A stretch of 64,000 bases of DNA from assembly GCF_030864005.1 (NCBI RefSeq), contig NZ_CP132976.1, positions 6,200,001 to 6,264,000 on the forward strand. The letters are read 5' to 3'. The position numbers were made by a program, and so were the translations under genes. The stretch comes from Achromobacter seleniivolatilans (GTDB lineage: Bacteria > Pseudomonadota > Gammaproteobacteria > Burkholderiales > Burkholderiaceae_B). The notes beneath the pieces are model-generated. The model ran no database searches and had not been told where the DNA came from. It saw only the letters and a program-made list of their open reading frames with translations. The number at the start of each line of letters is the position of its first letter. The first letter of the stretch is position 1. This document shows, piece by piece, positions 43,970 through 52,500 of the stretch.

Positions 43970-44599
43970 ATGTACGAAGGCGAACGACTCAATGGCGCGA
44001 CGCATCTGGCCGGCCTGGGGCTGGCGGTGGTGGCGTCGGGAGCGCTGATTTCGCGCGCGGCGCAACTGCAAGTCACGACGCAGCAGATCATCAGTTGCGC
44101 GGTGTTCGCGGCGTCGATGATTGCCGTCTACGCCTCATCTGTGCTGTATCACTGCAGCCGCGGGCAGAACAAGGCGCGCTGGGCCAAGGCGGACCACTGC
44201 GCCATCTACCTGCTGATCGCCGGTACCTACACGCCGTTGGCGTTCGGACCTGTGGAAAATGCCTGGGGCGCGGCGATGGGCGTGGCGATCTGGCTGCTCG
44301 CCGCGGTTGGCATCAGCCGCGAACTTTGGTGGGCGCGCGGCGCGGCGCCCGCCTTGCCCTTGTATCTGGCGATGGGGTGGCTGGGCGTAATGTTTGCCGC
44401 GCCCATAGCAGGGGCCCTGTCCACGGCGGGTTTGGTCTGGTTACTGGCGGGGGCGGCGGCCTACACCGTGGGGACGCTGTTCTATGTCAACGACAAACGC
44501 TGGCGTCACGCGCACGGAGTCTGGCACCTGTTCGTGATGGGCGGATCGGCCTGCCATTTCGTTACGGTATTTGGTTTTCTGCGCTACGCCCCGCCATAA
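43970..44599 (+). CDS. trhA: haemolysin III/TrhA family membrane protein
   Basis: The 209-residue protein has seven helices and the PAQR/HlyIII residues: MYEGERLNGATHLAG, then SVLYHCS and KADHCAIYLLIAGTYTPL, and WHLFVMGGSACHF. Histidines and aspartate of the HlyIII metal site are present. Family members influence membrane lipid homeostasis. ATG 43970 has GGGGAG upstream. Confidence 0.92.
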   Translation: MYEGERLNGATHLAGLGLAVVASGALISRAAQLQVTTQQIISCAVFAASMIAVYASSVLYHCSRGQNKARWAKADHCAIYLLIAGTYTPLAFGPVENAWGAAMGVAIWLLAAVGISRELWWARGAAPALPLYLAMGWLGVMFAAPIAGALSTAGLVWLLAGAAAYTVGTLFYVNDKRWRHAHGVWHLFVMGGSACHFVTVFGFLRYAPP

Positions 44600-44615
44600 A
44601 CCGCGTGTAGTCTGT

Positions 44616-45089
44616 TCAGCGCCAGGCGGCTAGCGGCAGCATGCCGTCGCGGTTCTTCACCTTGCGCATGACAATATGCGAGCACTGATCGCGCACGCCG
44701 GTGAGCTTGCTGAGTTTGTCTTCCACAAACTGCGAGAACGCCGCCAAATTGCGTGTGCGCACGGTCAGGATGTAGTTGGAGGCGCCCGTGACGATACTGG
44801 CTTCGGTGATTTCGTCATGCAAAGCGATGCCTGCCAGGAATTCCTCGTGCCAGCCCGGACGCGATTGATCCAGTGTGACGTGGACGATGGCTTCCAACTC
44901 AAAACCCAGTTTTTCGGCATCCAGTACTGCCCGGTAATTTCGGATTAGTCCGCTTTCTTCCAGCGCCCGCACGCGGCGCAGGCATGCTGACGGAGACAGC
45001 GAAACTTGCTCGGCCAAGTCCTGATTGCTCAAGTGGCCGTTCTCTTGCAGCCGGTACAGAATGCGCTGATCAATGGCGTCAATTTGCAT
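44616..45089 (-). CDS. kynR: Lrp/AsnC-family regulator, probable KynR
   Basis: The 157-residue protein has an AsnC helix-turn-helix (SNQDLAEQVSLSPSACLRRVRALEESGLI) and a RAM ligand domain (GASNYILTVRTRNLAAFSQF). It diverges from kynU, as the kynurenine-responsive regulator KynR does in other proteobacteria. A TTGCATAATGCAA palindrome overlaps its own start codon, suggesting autoregulation. Confidence 0.85.
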   Translation of the reverse strand: MQIDAIDQRILYRLQENGHLSNQDLAEQVSLSPSACLRRVRALEESGLIRNYRAVLDAEKLGFELEAIVHVTLDQSRPGWHEEFLAGIALHDEITEASIVTGASNYILTVRTRNLAAFSQFVEDKLSKLTGVRDQCSHIVMRKVKNRDGMLPLAAWR

Positions 45090-45168
45090 AATGCAATCCA
45101 ATTCAAAAAAGCCGGTTTCTGTGCAATTTACTGCGGAATCTTAGGGTAAGCCACGCCTGGATTTGCAA
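45084..45168. promoter_or_regulatory. KynR operator cluster between kynR and kynU
   Basis: TTGCATAATGCAA (45084-45096) is a perfect palindrome. Two further TGCAA/TTGCAA elements lie at 45122-45126 and 45163-45168, in the 138-base divergent interval. The arrangement suits an Lrp-type octamer. Inference from position and symmetry. Confidence 0.45.
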
Positions 45169-45227
45169 TTTTTCGGCGATATGGCGCTGCTAGTATGTAC
45201 GCAGCTTATTGCCTATTGGAGCATGTC

Positions 45228-46478
45228 ATGAATACTCGCGAAGACTGCGTCGCCGCAGACCGGTCCGATCCCCTGGCCTCGTTGAAAGAGCGATTTGAAT
45301 TGCCTGCCGGCGTGCTCTATATGGACGGCAATTCGCTGGGTGTCATGCCCAAGACTGCCGCCGCCCGCGCCGCTGGCGTCATCAACCACGAATGGGGCGT
45401 CAACCTGATCCGCAGCTGGAACACCGCCGGCTGGTTCGAGATGCCCGTCCGACTGGGCGACAAGCTGGGCGCTCTGTTGGGGGCGCGCGAGGGCGAGCTT
45501 GTTGTTACCGACACTACGTCGCTCAATATCTTCAAGGCATTGGCTGCCGCGCTGCGCATTCAGCAAACTGAACACCCCCAGCGCCGTGTCATCCTGTCTG
45601 AACGCGATAACTTCCCGACCGATCTTTACATGATCCAGGGCATGATCGACCTGCTGCAGCAGGGTTACGAGATGCGCTTGATCGATAAGGATCTGCCGCT
45701 TGAAAAGGCGCTGGATGACTCCGTTGCCGTGATGCTGCTGTCGCATGTGAATTACCGCAGCGGCCAGATGCACGACATGCGCGCAGTCACGGCGCAGGCG
45801 CACGAGCGCGGCGTGCTGACCATCTGGGATCTGGCGCATGCCGCAGGCGCGGTGCCTATCGATCTGAACGGCGCCAATGCCGACTTTGCCGTGGGTTGTA
45901 CCTACAAGTACTTGAATGGCGGCCCGGGTTCGCCCGCCTTCATCTGGGTGGCGCCGCGCCACATCAAGAATTTCTGGCAGCCGCTGTCGGGCTGGTGGGG
46001 CCATACACGTCCGTTCGACATGACCGTGGCCTATGAGCCTGCGGGCGGCATCCGCCGCTATCTGTGCGGCACGCAGCCCATCGTGTCTCTGGCAATGGTG
46101 GAATGCGGGCTGGATGTGGCCCACGCCGCCGACATGACGGAAGTGCGCAAGAAGTCGCTGGCGCTGGGCGATCTGTTCATTTCTCTGGTTGAAGAGCGTT
46201 GCGAAGGCCACCCGCTCACCTTGGTCACACCGCGTAATCACGCGGACCGTGGCAGCCACGTCAGTTTTTGCCATCCGAACGGCTACGAAGTGATGCAGGC
46301 ATTGGTCGCGCGCGGGCTGATCGGTGACTACCGCGAGCCCGAGGTCCTGCGCTTTGGTCTTACGCCCCTGTACTTCGGGTATGCCGATGTCTGGGACGCT
46401 GTGGACATCCTGAAAGACGTGCTGGACAACCGCACTTGGGACAAGCCGGAATTCAAGGAACGAGCCGCCGTGACCTGA
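45228..46478 (+). CDS. kynU: kynureninase
   Basis: The 416-residue PLP enzyme cleaves kynurenine to anthranilate and alanine. Family motifs are YMDGNSLG, then [32 protein letters not shown] and [16 protein letters not shown]. The PLP lysine is K227 in [18 protein letters not shown] 45228 follows GGAG at six bases; the open frame from 45195 is extra. kynA and kynB are not adjacent. Confidence 0.97.
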   Translation: MNTREDCVAADRSDPLASLKERFELPAGVLYMDGNSLGVMPKTAAARAAGVINHEWGVNLIRSWNTAGWFEMPVRLGDKLGALLGAREGELVVTDTTSLNIFKALAAALRIQQTEHPQRRVILSERDNFPTDLYMIQGMIDLLQQGYEMRLIDKDLPLEKALDDSVAVMLLSHVNYRSGQMHDMRAVTAQAHERGVLTIWDLAHAAGAVPIDLNGANADFAVGCTYKYLNGGPGSPAFIWVAPRHIKNFWQPLSGWWGHTRPFDMTVAYEPAGGIRRYLCGTQPIVSLAMVECGLDVAHAADMTEVRKKSLALGDLFISLVEERCEGHPLTLVTPRNHADRGSHVSFCHPNGYEVMQALVARGLIGDYREPEVLRFGLTPLYFGYADVWDAVDILKDVLDNRTWDKPEFKERAAVT

Positions 46479-46564
46479 CGAATTCAGGTACCTGAGTTGC
46501 CTTATCGCGCCGCCCGGAAACGGGCGCTACATCTATAAAGAGAGCGCAGTACAAGGAGGGGACA

Positions 46565-47974
46565 ATGCAGCCGCAGCAAAAAAGCTTTAGTGAGATTTCT
46601 GAACGCGAACAGGGGCTCAAGCGGCGCCTGACGTCGGGTCAGATGAGCATGATCGCCATTGGGGGCGCCATCGGAACGGGGCTCTTTCTTGGCAGCAAGT
46701 TCGCCATCGGTTTTGCCGGACCCAGCGTGATCATCAGCTACGCCATTGGCGGGCTGATCACGCTGCTGCTCATGGGCTGCCTGGCGGAAATGACCGTGGC
46801 GCACTCCACCTCGGGCTCCTTCGGCGCCTATGCAGAACACTACATCGGGCCATTGGCCGGATTTCTGGTGCGCTATGCGTATTGGTCTTGCGTCGTGCTG
46901 GCGGTAGGCACCGAAGTGACGGCGGTGGCCGAATACATGGAGTTCTGGTTCCCCGATGTGCCTGGGTGGCTGTGGGTATGTACCTTTTCGGCCGCGCTGA
47001 TCGTCATTAACGCAATGAGCGTGAAGGCCTTTGGCACGATCGAATACTGGTTCTCTACCATCAAGATCACGGCCATCGTCGCTTTCATCATCCTGGGCGC
47101 CTATGTGGTCTGGGGCAACCCCCAATACGGCACGGCGCAGTACACGGCGCACGGCGGCTTCTTTCCCAATGGCCTGTGGGGCATGTGGATTGCGGTGGTG
47201 ATCTCGATTTTCAGCTACCTGAGCGTCGAGATGATTGCCGTGGCCGCAGGCGAGGCCGAGGACCCGGAGCAGGCCGTCAAAAAGGCATTTCGCGCCACCA
47301 TCGTCCGCCTGGTTGTTTTTTACCTGCTGACGCTGGCGCTGATCTTGGCGATCGTGCCCTGGGATAAAGCGGGCAAGGAAGGCAGTCCTTTTGTGACGGT
47401 CATGCAGGCGATGGATATTCCTGGCGCGGCGGGTGTCATCAACTTCATCGTTCTGGTGGCGGCCTTGTCCGCCATGAACAGCCAGCTCTACATCACGACC
47501 CGCATGATGTTCAGCCTGTCGCGCGCGGGGCATGCGCCGTCGCTGTTCGGCCGGTTGACGCGTAGCGGAACGCCATTGAACGCGCTGTTGCTGTCCACCA
47601 GCGGCATCGCCATCGCCGTCGTGCTGAAGGTGCTGTATCCCGAGTCTGCATTCACGCTAATGATGGCGATTTCGATGTTCGGTGCGCTGTTCACGTGGAT
47701 GATGATCTTTGTGACGCACTACTTCTTCCGCCGCCGCTGGGCGCGGGAAGGGGGCGCCCAGCTGTCGTTCAGGATGCCCGGCTTTCCGGTGCTGACGTTG
47801 TTGGGCGCATTTGCAATGCTGGCGATTCTGATCACGACGGCTTTCACTGGCGTCTTCAAGCTGACGCTGGTGTTTGGCGTGCCGTTCTTGCTGATCTTGG
47901 CTGCGTTGTATTTCCTGCTGTTCAAAAAGCGGGCCGAGGCAGTCGTGTTGAAGACGCGTACGCAACGTTCCTGA
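46565..47974 (+). CDS. APC-family amino-acid permease (AAT subfamily)
   Basis: The 469-residue protein has twelve membrane helices. It begins GLKRRLTSGQMSMIAIGGAIGTGLFLGS, the diagnostic motif of AroP/GabP/ProY-type permeases. It is 86 bases after kynU and the AGGAGG upstream is strong, so co-expression is likely; import of an aromatic amino acid for the kynurenine path is inference. Confidence 0.9.
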   Translation: MQPQQKSFSEISEREQGLKRRLTSGQMSMIAIGGAIGTGLFLGSKFAIGFAGPSVIISYAIGGLITLLLMGCLAEMTVAHSTSGSFGAYAEHYIGPLAGFLVRYAYWSCVVLAVGTEVTAVAEYMEFWFPDVPGWLWVCTFSAALIVINAMSVKAFGTIEYWFSTIKITAIVAFIILGAYVVWGNPQYGTAQYTAHGGFFPNGLWGMWIAVVISIFSYLSVEMIAVAAGEAEDPEQAVKKAFRATIVRLVVFYLLTLALILAIVPWDKAGKEGSPFVTVMQAMDIPGAAGVINFIVLVAALSAMNSQLYITTRMMFSLSRAGHAPSLFGRLTRSGTPLNALLLSTSGIAIAVVLKVLYPESAFTLMMAISMFGALFTWMMIFVTHYFFRRRWAREGGAQLSFRMPGFPVLTLLGAFAMLAILITTAFTGVFKLTLVFGVPFLLILAALYFLLFKKRAEAVVLKTRTQRS

Positions 47975-47990
47975 TTACGTATGCGGCAAG

Positions 47991-48014
47991 CAAGGGCGCC
48001 GGCAGGCGCCCTTG
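47991..48014. terminator. bidirectional hairpin between permease and VOC genes
   Basis: CAAGGGCGCC-GGCA-GGCGCCCTTG is a perfect ten-base stem with a four-base loop in the 53-base gap between convergent genes. It lacks a T-run. Confidence 0.6.
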
Positions 48015-48027
48015 GCCCGCCTGTGGT

Positions 48028-48447
48028 TCAGCTGGCTTGGGCTGTTGCGACCCTGACCGGTTCTTGCGTCTTGGCGGGTTCCGGCGCTGGTGCAAATACG
48101 CGCAGCCGGTGGCCGTCTGGGTCCAGCGCAACGAAGGTGCGTCCAAAATCCATGTCGGTCGGGGCTTGCAGAATGGGCAGTCCGCGCAGGCTCCACTCCA
48201 CGTGGCGCTGATCAAGCGCACCGGCATCGGCTACCGTGAAGGCGAGTTCAGACGCGCCGCCGCGTCCAGCCGCGGCCGGTTCCACGGTGTAGCGCGACCA
48301 CAGGCCAAGCATCAGCCCGGAGTCCAGCGCAAACAAAGCAAACGTGGCGGAAACTTCAACGGGGGGCCGTTGCAGCAGCGCGCTGTAGAACGCGGCGCTG
48401 GCTTCGGGCTTTTCTACGTAGAAGATGACGAAATTGGTGTCGGACAT
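48028..48447 (-). CDS. VOC-family (glyoxalase/bleomycin-resistance fold) protein
   Basis: The 139-residue protein shows the betaalphabetabetabeta repeats of VOC proteins: FVIFYVEKPEASAAFYSALL at the start and GRTFVALDPDGHRLRVFAP at the end. ATG 48447 has AGGAG upstream. It lies head to tail after a WYL regulator (48517-49206). Substrate unknown. Confidence 0.85.
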   Translation of the reverse strand: MSDTNFVIFYVEKPEASAAFYSALLQRPPVEVSATFALFALDSGLMLGLWSRYTVEPAAAGRGGASELAFTVADAGALDQRHVEWSLRGLPILQAPTDMDFGRTFVALDPDGHRLRVFAPAPEPAKTQEPVRVATAQAS

Positions 48448-48516
48448 GATGCGCTCCTGGTGGTTGATGCGCTCATGATAGGCAGGGTTACTGTCAGTTT
48501 TTGGCAGTAGTGTGCA

Positions 48517-49206
48517 TCAGCATTTTTTGGACGCTTGATTGATCGCCTGCCACTCTTTCAGTAAAGCGTGCCGGCGGCGGGGATAACGCCCGCCAGCGGC
48601 CAGGCTGGCAATCCGGTCGGTGCGGAAGTGGCGGAAGTCGCCACGTAATTCGCACCACGCCATGACGATACGAACGCTGTCAAAAAAGCCCAGTGCAAAC
48701 GGCCAGATCACGCGGGCCGAGTCCAGACCTTTGTCGTCGCGATACGAGATTTCCAGCTTCTGTTCGGCGCGAATAGCTTGGCGGATCAATGCCACATCGA
48801 CCCGGTCGACGACGGCAGCGGCGCTGGGGGCGACCAGCAACGGAATCGCATCCAGCTCGTCGCGCAGCTCTTTTGGCAGCACCGCGCCGATTTTGGCCAG
48901 CGCGTTGCGCGCGGCCAGACCCAGGTGTTCGTCGGAACGGCCCGCGACCCATCGCGTGCCCAGCACCAGCGCCTCGATTTCTTCCGTGCTGAACATCAGC
49001 GGCGGCAGCATGAAGCCGGGTCGCAACACGTAACCCACGCCCGGTTCGCCTTCGATTTCGGCGCCCTGGCATTGCAGGGTGGCGATATCCCGGTACAGCG
49101 TGCGCAGGCTGATTCCCATCTCGGCCGCCAGGCGATGGCCGCTGACGGGCAGGCGGTGGCGGCGCAGGGTCTGGAGCAGGTCCAGAAGTCTTTCAGTACG
49201 GGACAT
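48517..49206 (-). CDS. WYL-domain (YafY-type) transcriptional regulator
   Basis: The 229-residue protein has an N-terminal HTH_11 (RTERLLDLLQTLRRHRLPVSGHRLAAEMGISLRTLYRDI) and a WYL ligand domain (ISYRDDKGLDSARVIWPFALGF). The order and adjacency suggest it regulates the VOC gene immediately downstream. Confidence 0.88.
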   Translation of the reverse strand: MSRTERLLDLLQTLRRHRLPVSGHRLAAEMGISLRTLYRDIATLQCQGAEIEGEPGVGYVLRPGFMLPPLMFSTEEIEALVLGTRWVAGRSDEHLGLAARNALAKIGAVLPKELRDELDAIPLLVAPSAAAVVDRVDVALIRQAIRAEQKLEISYRDDKGLDSARVIWPFALGFFDSVRIVMAWCELRGDFRHFRTDRIASLAAGGRYPRRRHALLKEWQAINQASKKC

Positions 49207-49277
49207 GACAGGGCAAAAAGACGCAATCCCCGAATGCTGCCACGAAATGGCAGCATTCGGGGATTGATTTCGCTGGC

Positions 49278-50138
49278 TCAGGAGCCGGCTTTCTTGCCTG
49301 TTGCGACGTCGATTACCGAGCCATCTTCCAGGCTGACGCGGTAGATCTCGCGAATCACGTTGCCGGCGAAGCCGATCTCAACAATCGAGACATCCTTGAA
49401 CGTGGTGTTGATGCCTTCCGGCAGCACTGCATTGAATTTCTCGGACTCTTGCTTCATGGCATCTTGCAGGCGCGTGTCATACATCGCCATGCTGTAGACG
49501 AGCGTGGTGTGCGGATTGTGCGAGCGCGTTTCCTTGCCGTCTTGCATGACGTTCACGCCGCTCACACCCACCGTCTTGACCAGCTGCTTGCCCGCGTCGG
49601 CCATCTTGGCGTAGACGGGACCCGTGACGCGCGGCAGCGGGCCGTCGCGCAAGGGGGCCATGGCGGCCATGGTCACGGTGTTGTAGCTCATCATGTCTTC
49701 GAAGCCCTTGCCCGATTTCACGACGCCCAGGTCCAGCCACCACGGATGGCCCGCACCCTTGGCGGCTTCGGTCGGATAAAAGGTTTTCAGCGTGACTTGC
49801 AGCGGAGCCGGCGGCTTGGGCAGGGCTTTGAGCATGCGGGCAGGCGTGCCGGCGTCGGCGTTGTGGATGTGAACCACCGTGACGTGAGGCATGTTGGGCG
49901 TTTCTGCTTCGGTCTTCAAGCCCAGGGCCAGCAGGTCTTGCTTGAGTGTGGGGTTGATCTTGGCGTCCAGAACGGCGTTGACGTCTTGGGGCAGGCGGTA
50001 CACGACGCCGTACGTGGCCTTGTGGGCGCGGAATTCCGGCTTTTCCAGGGCGCTGTTGTCGATGGCGTCGGCGGCTTGAGCCGTGAACGAGGTGGCGAAC
50101 AGGCCAAGAGCGGCCAGATGCATTGCACGTTTGATCAT
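49278..50138 (-). CDS. periplasmic 2H-phosphoesterase-like protein
   Basis: The 286-residue protein has a signal peptide (to TAQAADA). Two HxT motifs occur: H85-V-T-V88 in MPHVTVVHI, and H210-T-T-L213 in NPHTTLVYS. Spacing of about 125 residues and hydrophobic flanks fit the 2H (LigT-like) phosphoesterase fold, whose members act on RNA ends or cyclic phosphates. A periplasmic location is unusual. The function is inferred from motif reading only. Confidence 0.65.
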   Translation of the reverse strand: MIKRAMHLAALGLFATSFTAQAADAIDNSALEKPEFRAHKATYGVVYRLPQDVNAVLDAKINPTLKQDLLALGLKTEAETPNMPHVTVVHIHNADAGTPARMLKALPKPPAPLQVTLKTFYPTEAAKGAGHPWWLDLGVVKSGKGFEDMMSYNTVTMAAMAPLRDGPLPRVTGPVYAKMADAGKQLVKTVGVSGVNVMQDGKETRSHNPHTTLVYSMAMYDTRLQDAMKQESEKFNAVLPEGINTTFKDVSIVEIGFAGNVIREIYRVSLEDGSVIDVATGKKAGS

Positions 50139-50283
50139 GGGAATCCCTTATCGTTGTTGACATGACCCGCGAGAGTCATCCGCAGTGTGGCCACCGCGGA
50201 TGTACTGGGTATTGCACCAAGCAAAAGAATTCCGATACCAGTCGCCACTTGCCCGATAGCTGGGCGGCGCGGCTGGTATCCAG

Positions 50284-50751
50284 TTAGACCAAAAAGACGA
50301 CGCCCAACGTCACGATCCCCAGGATCAGGTTGACGCCGACCGCCAAGCGGATGACTGCCATGGTCTGTCCGCCCAGGGGCCAATCGGACGCGGCCACTGC
50401 GGCGCGCAGGCGCTTATAGAGCGCAAACCGGATGTGGCCAAAGATGGCCATCATGACCAAGCCGCCACAGGCCATCAGGGTCCAGCTGAGCGGCATAAAG
50501 AAGGAGCCGCCGGTTTGCGCGGCCTCTTTGGCCATTTTTCCGATCATCCACGCGCCCGACACCAGAATCAGCACGATGGACGCCAGCACGGCGTTCAGAA
50601 AAGGGCCCAGCACGGCAACCATCAACTTCAGGCGCACCGGGGGTTCCAACTGCGCGGCCGCCGGCCGCAGGAAACAGTGCGCAAACAGCATGCCCCCAAC
50701 CCAGAGGATCACGGCGAGCACATGCACGAATTTCAGAACGCTATAGAACAT
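50284..50751 (-). CDS. CopD-family integral membrane protein
   Basis: The 155-residue protein has four membrane helices with HVLAVILWVGGMLFAH in the first and FGHIRFALYKRLRAAV in the third loop, as in CopD. Histidines near the helix ends could bind haem or copper. Copper transport is a family guess. It diverges from the haem locus sigma gene. Confidence 0.75.
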   Translation of the reverse strand: MFYSVLKFVHVLAVILWVGGMLFAHCFLRPAAAQLEPPVRLKLMVAVLGPFLNAVLASIVLILVSGAWMIGKMAKEAAQTGGSFFMPLSWTLMACGGLVMMAIFGHIRFALYKRLRAAVAASDWPLGGQTMAVIRLAVGVNLILGIVTLGVVFLV

Positions 50752-50839
50752 GGGGGCAGCCTGTAAAGAAGAGGGGGGATTCCGTCCCCATCATATCGAA
50801 TGCGTTTGGACTTGACCTAAATCATGGTTTTGCATTTAG

Positions 50840-50858
50840 AATGAGATTGATTTCTATT
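50840..50858 (+). promoter_or_regulatory. Fur-box-like site upstream of the haem operon sigma gene
   Basis: AATGAGATTGATTTCTATT agrees at about 14 of 18 positions with the 19-bp palindrome AATGAGAATNATTCTCATT of Fur boxes. It lies 28 bases upstream of the sigma gene start. Confidence 0.6.
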
Positions 50859-50885
50859 TGTAGTAGTGAGTTCAGGGAGCGCAAC

Positions 50886-51395
50886 GTGACCAACCCCGTG
50901 CTCGCCTCAGGCGACGCCGTTCAACTTTTGTATCGCAGCCATCATGGATGGCTGCATAGCTGGTTGCGCGCGAAATTAGGCAATACCTTTGATGCTGCCG
51001 ATTTGGCTCAGGACACGTTTGTCCGGGTGTTGCGCCATCGCCATGAGCTGGACGCGCTACGCGAACCCCGTGCTTATCTGACCACGATCGCCAAGCGTCT
51101 GCTGTTGAATCATCACCGCCGCCGCTCGGTGGAACAGGCGTATCTGGAAGCATTGGCGCTGATGCCCGAACCGATTGCGCCGTCGGCCGAGCAGCGGCTG
51201 ATCATTCTGGAAACGTTGCAGGAAATAGATGAGATGCTGGCGGGTCTTTCCTTGCCGGCGCGCCAGGCTTTCCTGATGGCGCAGCTGGAAGGCCTGAGCC
51301 ACGGTGAAATCGCAGCCAGGCTCAATGTGTCTTTGCGGTCCGTGCATCGCTACATCGCGCGGGGATTCGAACAATGCATCATGGCGATCAGTTGA
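50886..51395 (+). CDS. hurI: ECF sigma factor of the haem cell-surface-signalling system
   Basis: The 169-residue protein is a FecI-type sigma factor with region 2 (LYRSHHGWLHSWLRAKL, then DAADLAQDTFVRVLRH) and region 4 (LSLPARQAFLMAQLEGLSHGEIAARLNVSLRSVHRYI). It is also known as RhuI. It should transcribe the bhu genes when the receptor is occupied by haem. The GTG at 50886 (with AGGGAG) is preferred to the ATG at 50841, which lies in the Fur-like site. Confidence 0.93.
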   Translation: MTNPVLASGDAVQLLYRSHHGWLHSWLRAKLGNTFDAADLAQDTFVRVLRHRHELDALREPRAYLTTIAKRLLLNHHRRRSVEQAYLEALALMPEPIAPSAEQRLIILETLQEIDEMLAGLSLPARQAFLMAQLEGLSHGEIAARLNVSLRSVHRYIARGFEQCIMAIS

Positions 51396-52387
51396 ACGCG
51401 CCGGCCGAACAGGCGGGCGAACAACTGCCCGCCGTGGAACGCAATGTGGCGCGCGAAGCCGCGCGTTGGCTGCTGCGCCTGAGTTCAGGCCGCGCCACGG
51501 ACGCCGATGTGCATGCCTGTGACCAATGGCGCGCCAGCAAGGTGGAAAACGAATATGCCTGGCAGCGTGCGCAACGGGTGAATGCCCGCTTTGGGCTGAT
51601 TCCGTCGGCGCTGGGCATGGCGACGCTGATCCGCCCTGAACTGAAACAACGCCGTGCCGCGCTGAAGGCATTCGTGGCGCTGATGGTGGCAGGGCCGGTG
51701 GGCTGGGCCGCCTGGCGCGCCGATCCACTGGACTGGACCGCCGATTACCGCAGCGCGGTGGGAGAACGGCGCAATGTGACGCTGGCTGACGGTTCCACCT
51801 TGCAACTGAACACGGACAGTGCTGTCGATGTCGAGTTCGATGCCGCGACGCGTCTGGTGCGGCTGCGGTCGGGCGAGATTGCCGTGCACGCCGTGGCGGA
51901 TGCCTCCTTGCCCGCGCGTCCGTTTGTGGTGCGCACACATCTGGGTGAAATCGAAGCGCTGCCCTCGCGGTTTTGTGTGCGCGAGGACGGGGGGCGATGC
52001 CAGGTCAGCGTGCAGGAAGGGCAGGTCCGGGTCAGCAGCGGCGCGCACCCGGGGCGTTTCTTGAGCTTGTCTGCGGGTGAGCAGGGCAGTCTGAGCGAAG
52101 CCGCGCTGTCGCCGCCCATGGCTGCCGATCCGCATGCGGGCGACTGGATGCGCGGCGTCCTGTATGCCAGTCAATTGCGCCTGGATGGCTTTGCCGCCGA
52201 GTTGGGCCGGTATCGCCGGGGCGTTCTGCGCTGCGACCCGGAAATTGCGCATCTGCGGATATCGGGCGCGTTTCAGTTGAACGACACCGACGCGGTGCTG
52301 GCCGCTTTGCCAGCCACTTTGCCGGTGCAGGTGATCTACCGCACACCTTACTGGGTCACGATCGGGCCGCGCGTGTCCACGGCGTGA
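51374..52387 (+). CDS. hurR: FecR-type anti-sigma/sigma-regulator
   Basis: The 337-residue protein has a cytoplasmic DUF4880-type N-terminus (ARWLLRLSSGRATDADVHACDQW), a membrane helix (FVALMVAGPVGWAAW) and a periplasmic FecR domain (VTLADGSTLQLNTDSAVDVEFD). It relays receptor state to the sigma factor. It overlaps the sigma gene by 22 bases. It is also called RhuR. Confidence 0.93.
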   Translation: MHHGDQLNAPAEQAGEQLPAVERNVAREAARWLLRLSSGRATDADVHACDQWRASKVENEYAWQRAQRVNARFGLIPSALGMATLIRPELKQRRAALKAFVALMVAGPVGWAAWRADPLDWTADYRSAVGERRNVTLADGSTLQLNTDSAVDVEFDAATRLVRLRSGEIAVHAVADASLPARPFVVRTHLGEIEALPSRFCVREDGGRCQVSVQEGQVRVSSGAHPGRFLSLSAGEQGSLSEAALSPPMAADPHAGDWMRGVLYASQLRLDGFAAELGRYRRGVLRCDPEIAHLRISGAFQLNDTDAVLAALPATLPVQVIYRTPYWVTIGPRVSTA

Positions 52388-52500
52388 GGGTTGCGCTGTT
52401 ACAAATTAATGGCGCTCAAGCTGTCCGATTCAAGAATCACGAGGGTCATGGTCTGTATAGGCAAACGAATGCCGATACCCGTTGGATCGAAAGGACGACC

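Noticed and set aside
46484..46495. TCAGGTACCTGA palindrome after kynU
   Set aside because: Perfect but only 12 bp with no T-run and no clear regulatory partner; not enough to call a terminator or operator.
46502..47533. 343-codon frame antisense to the amino-acid permease
   Set aside because: Charge-rich shadow of the permease, whose membrane helices and motif are clear.
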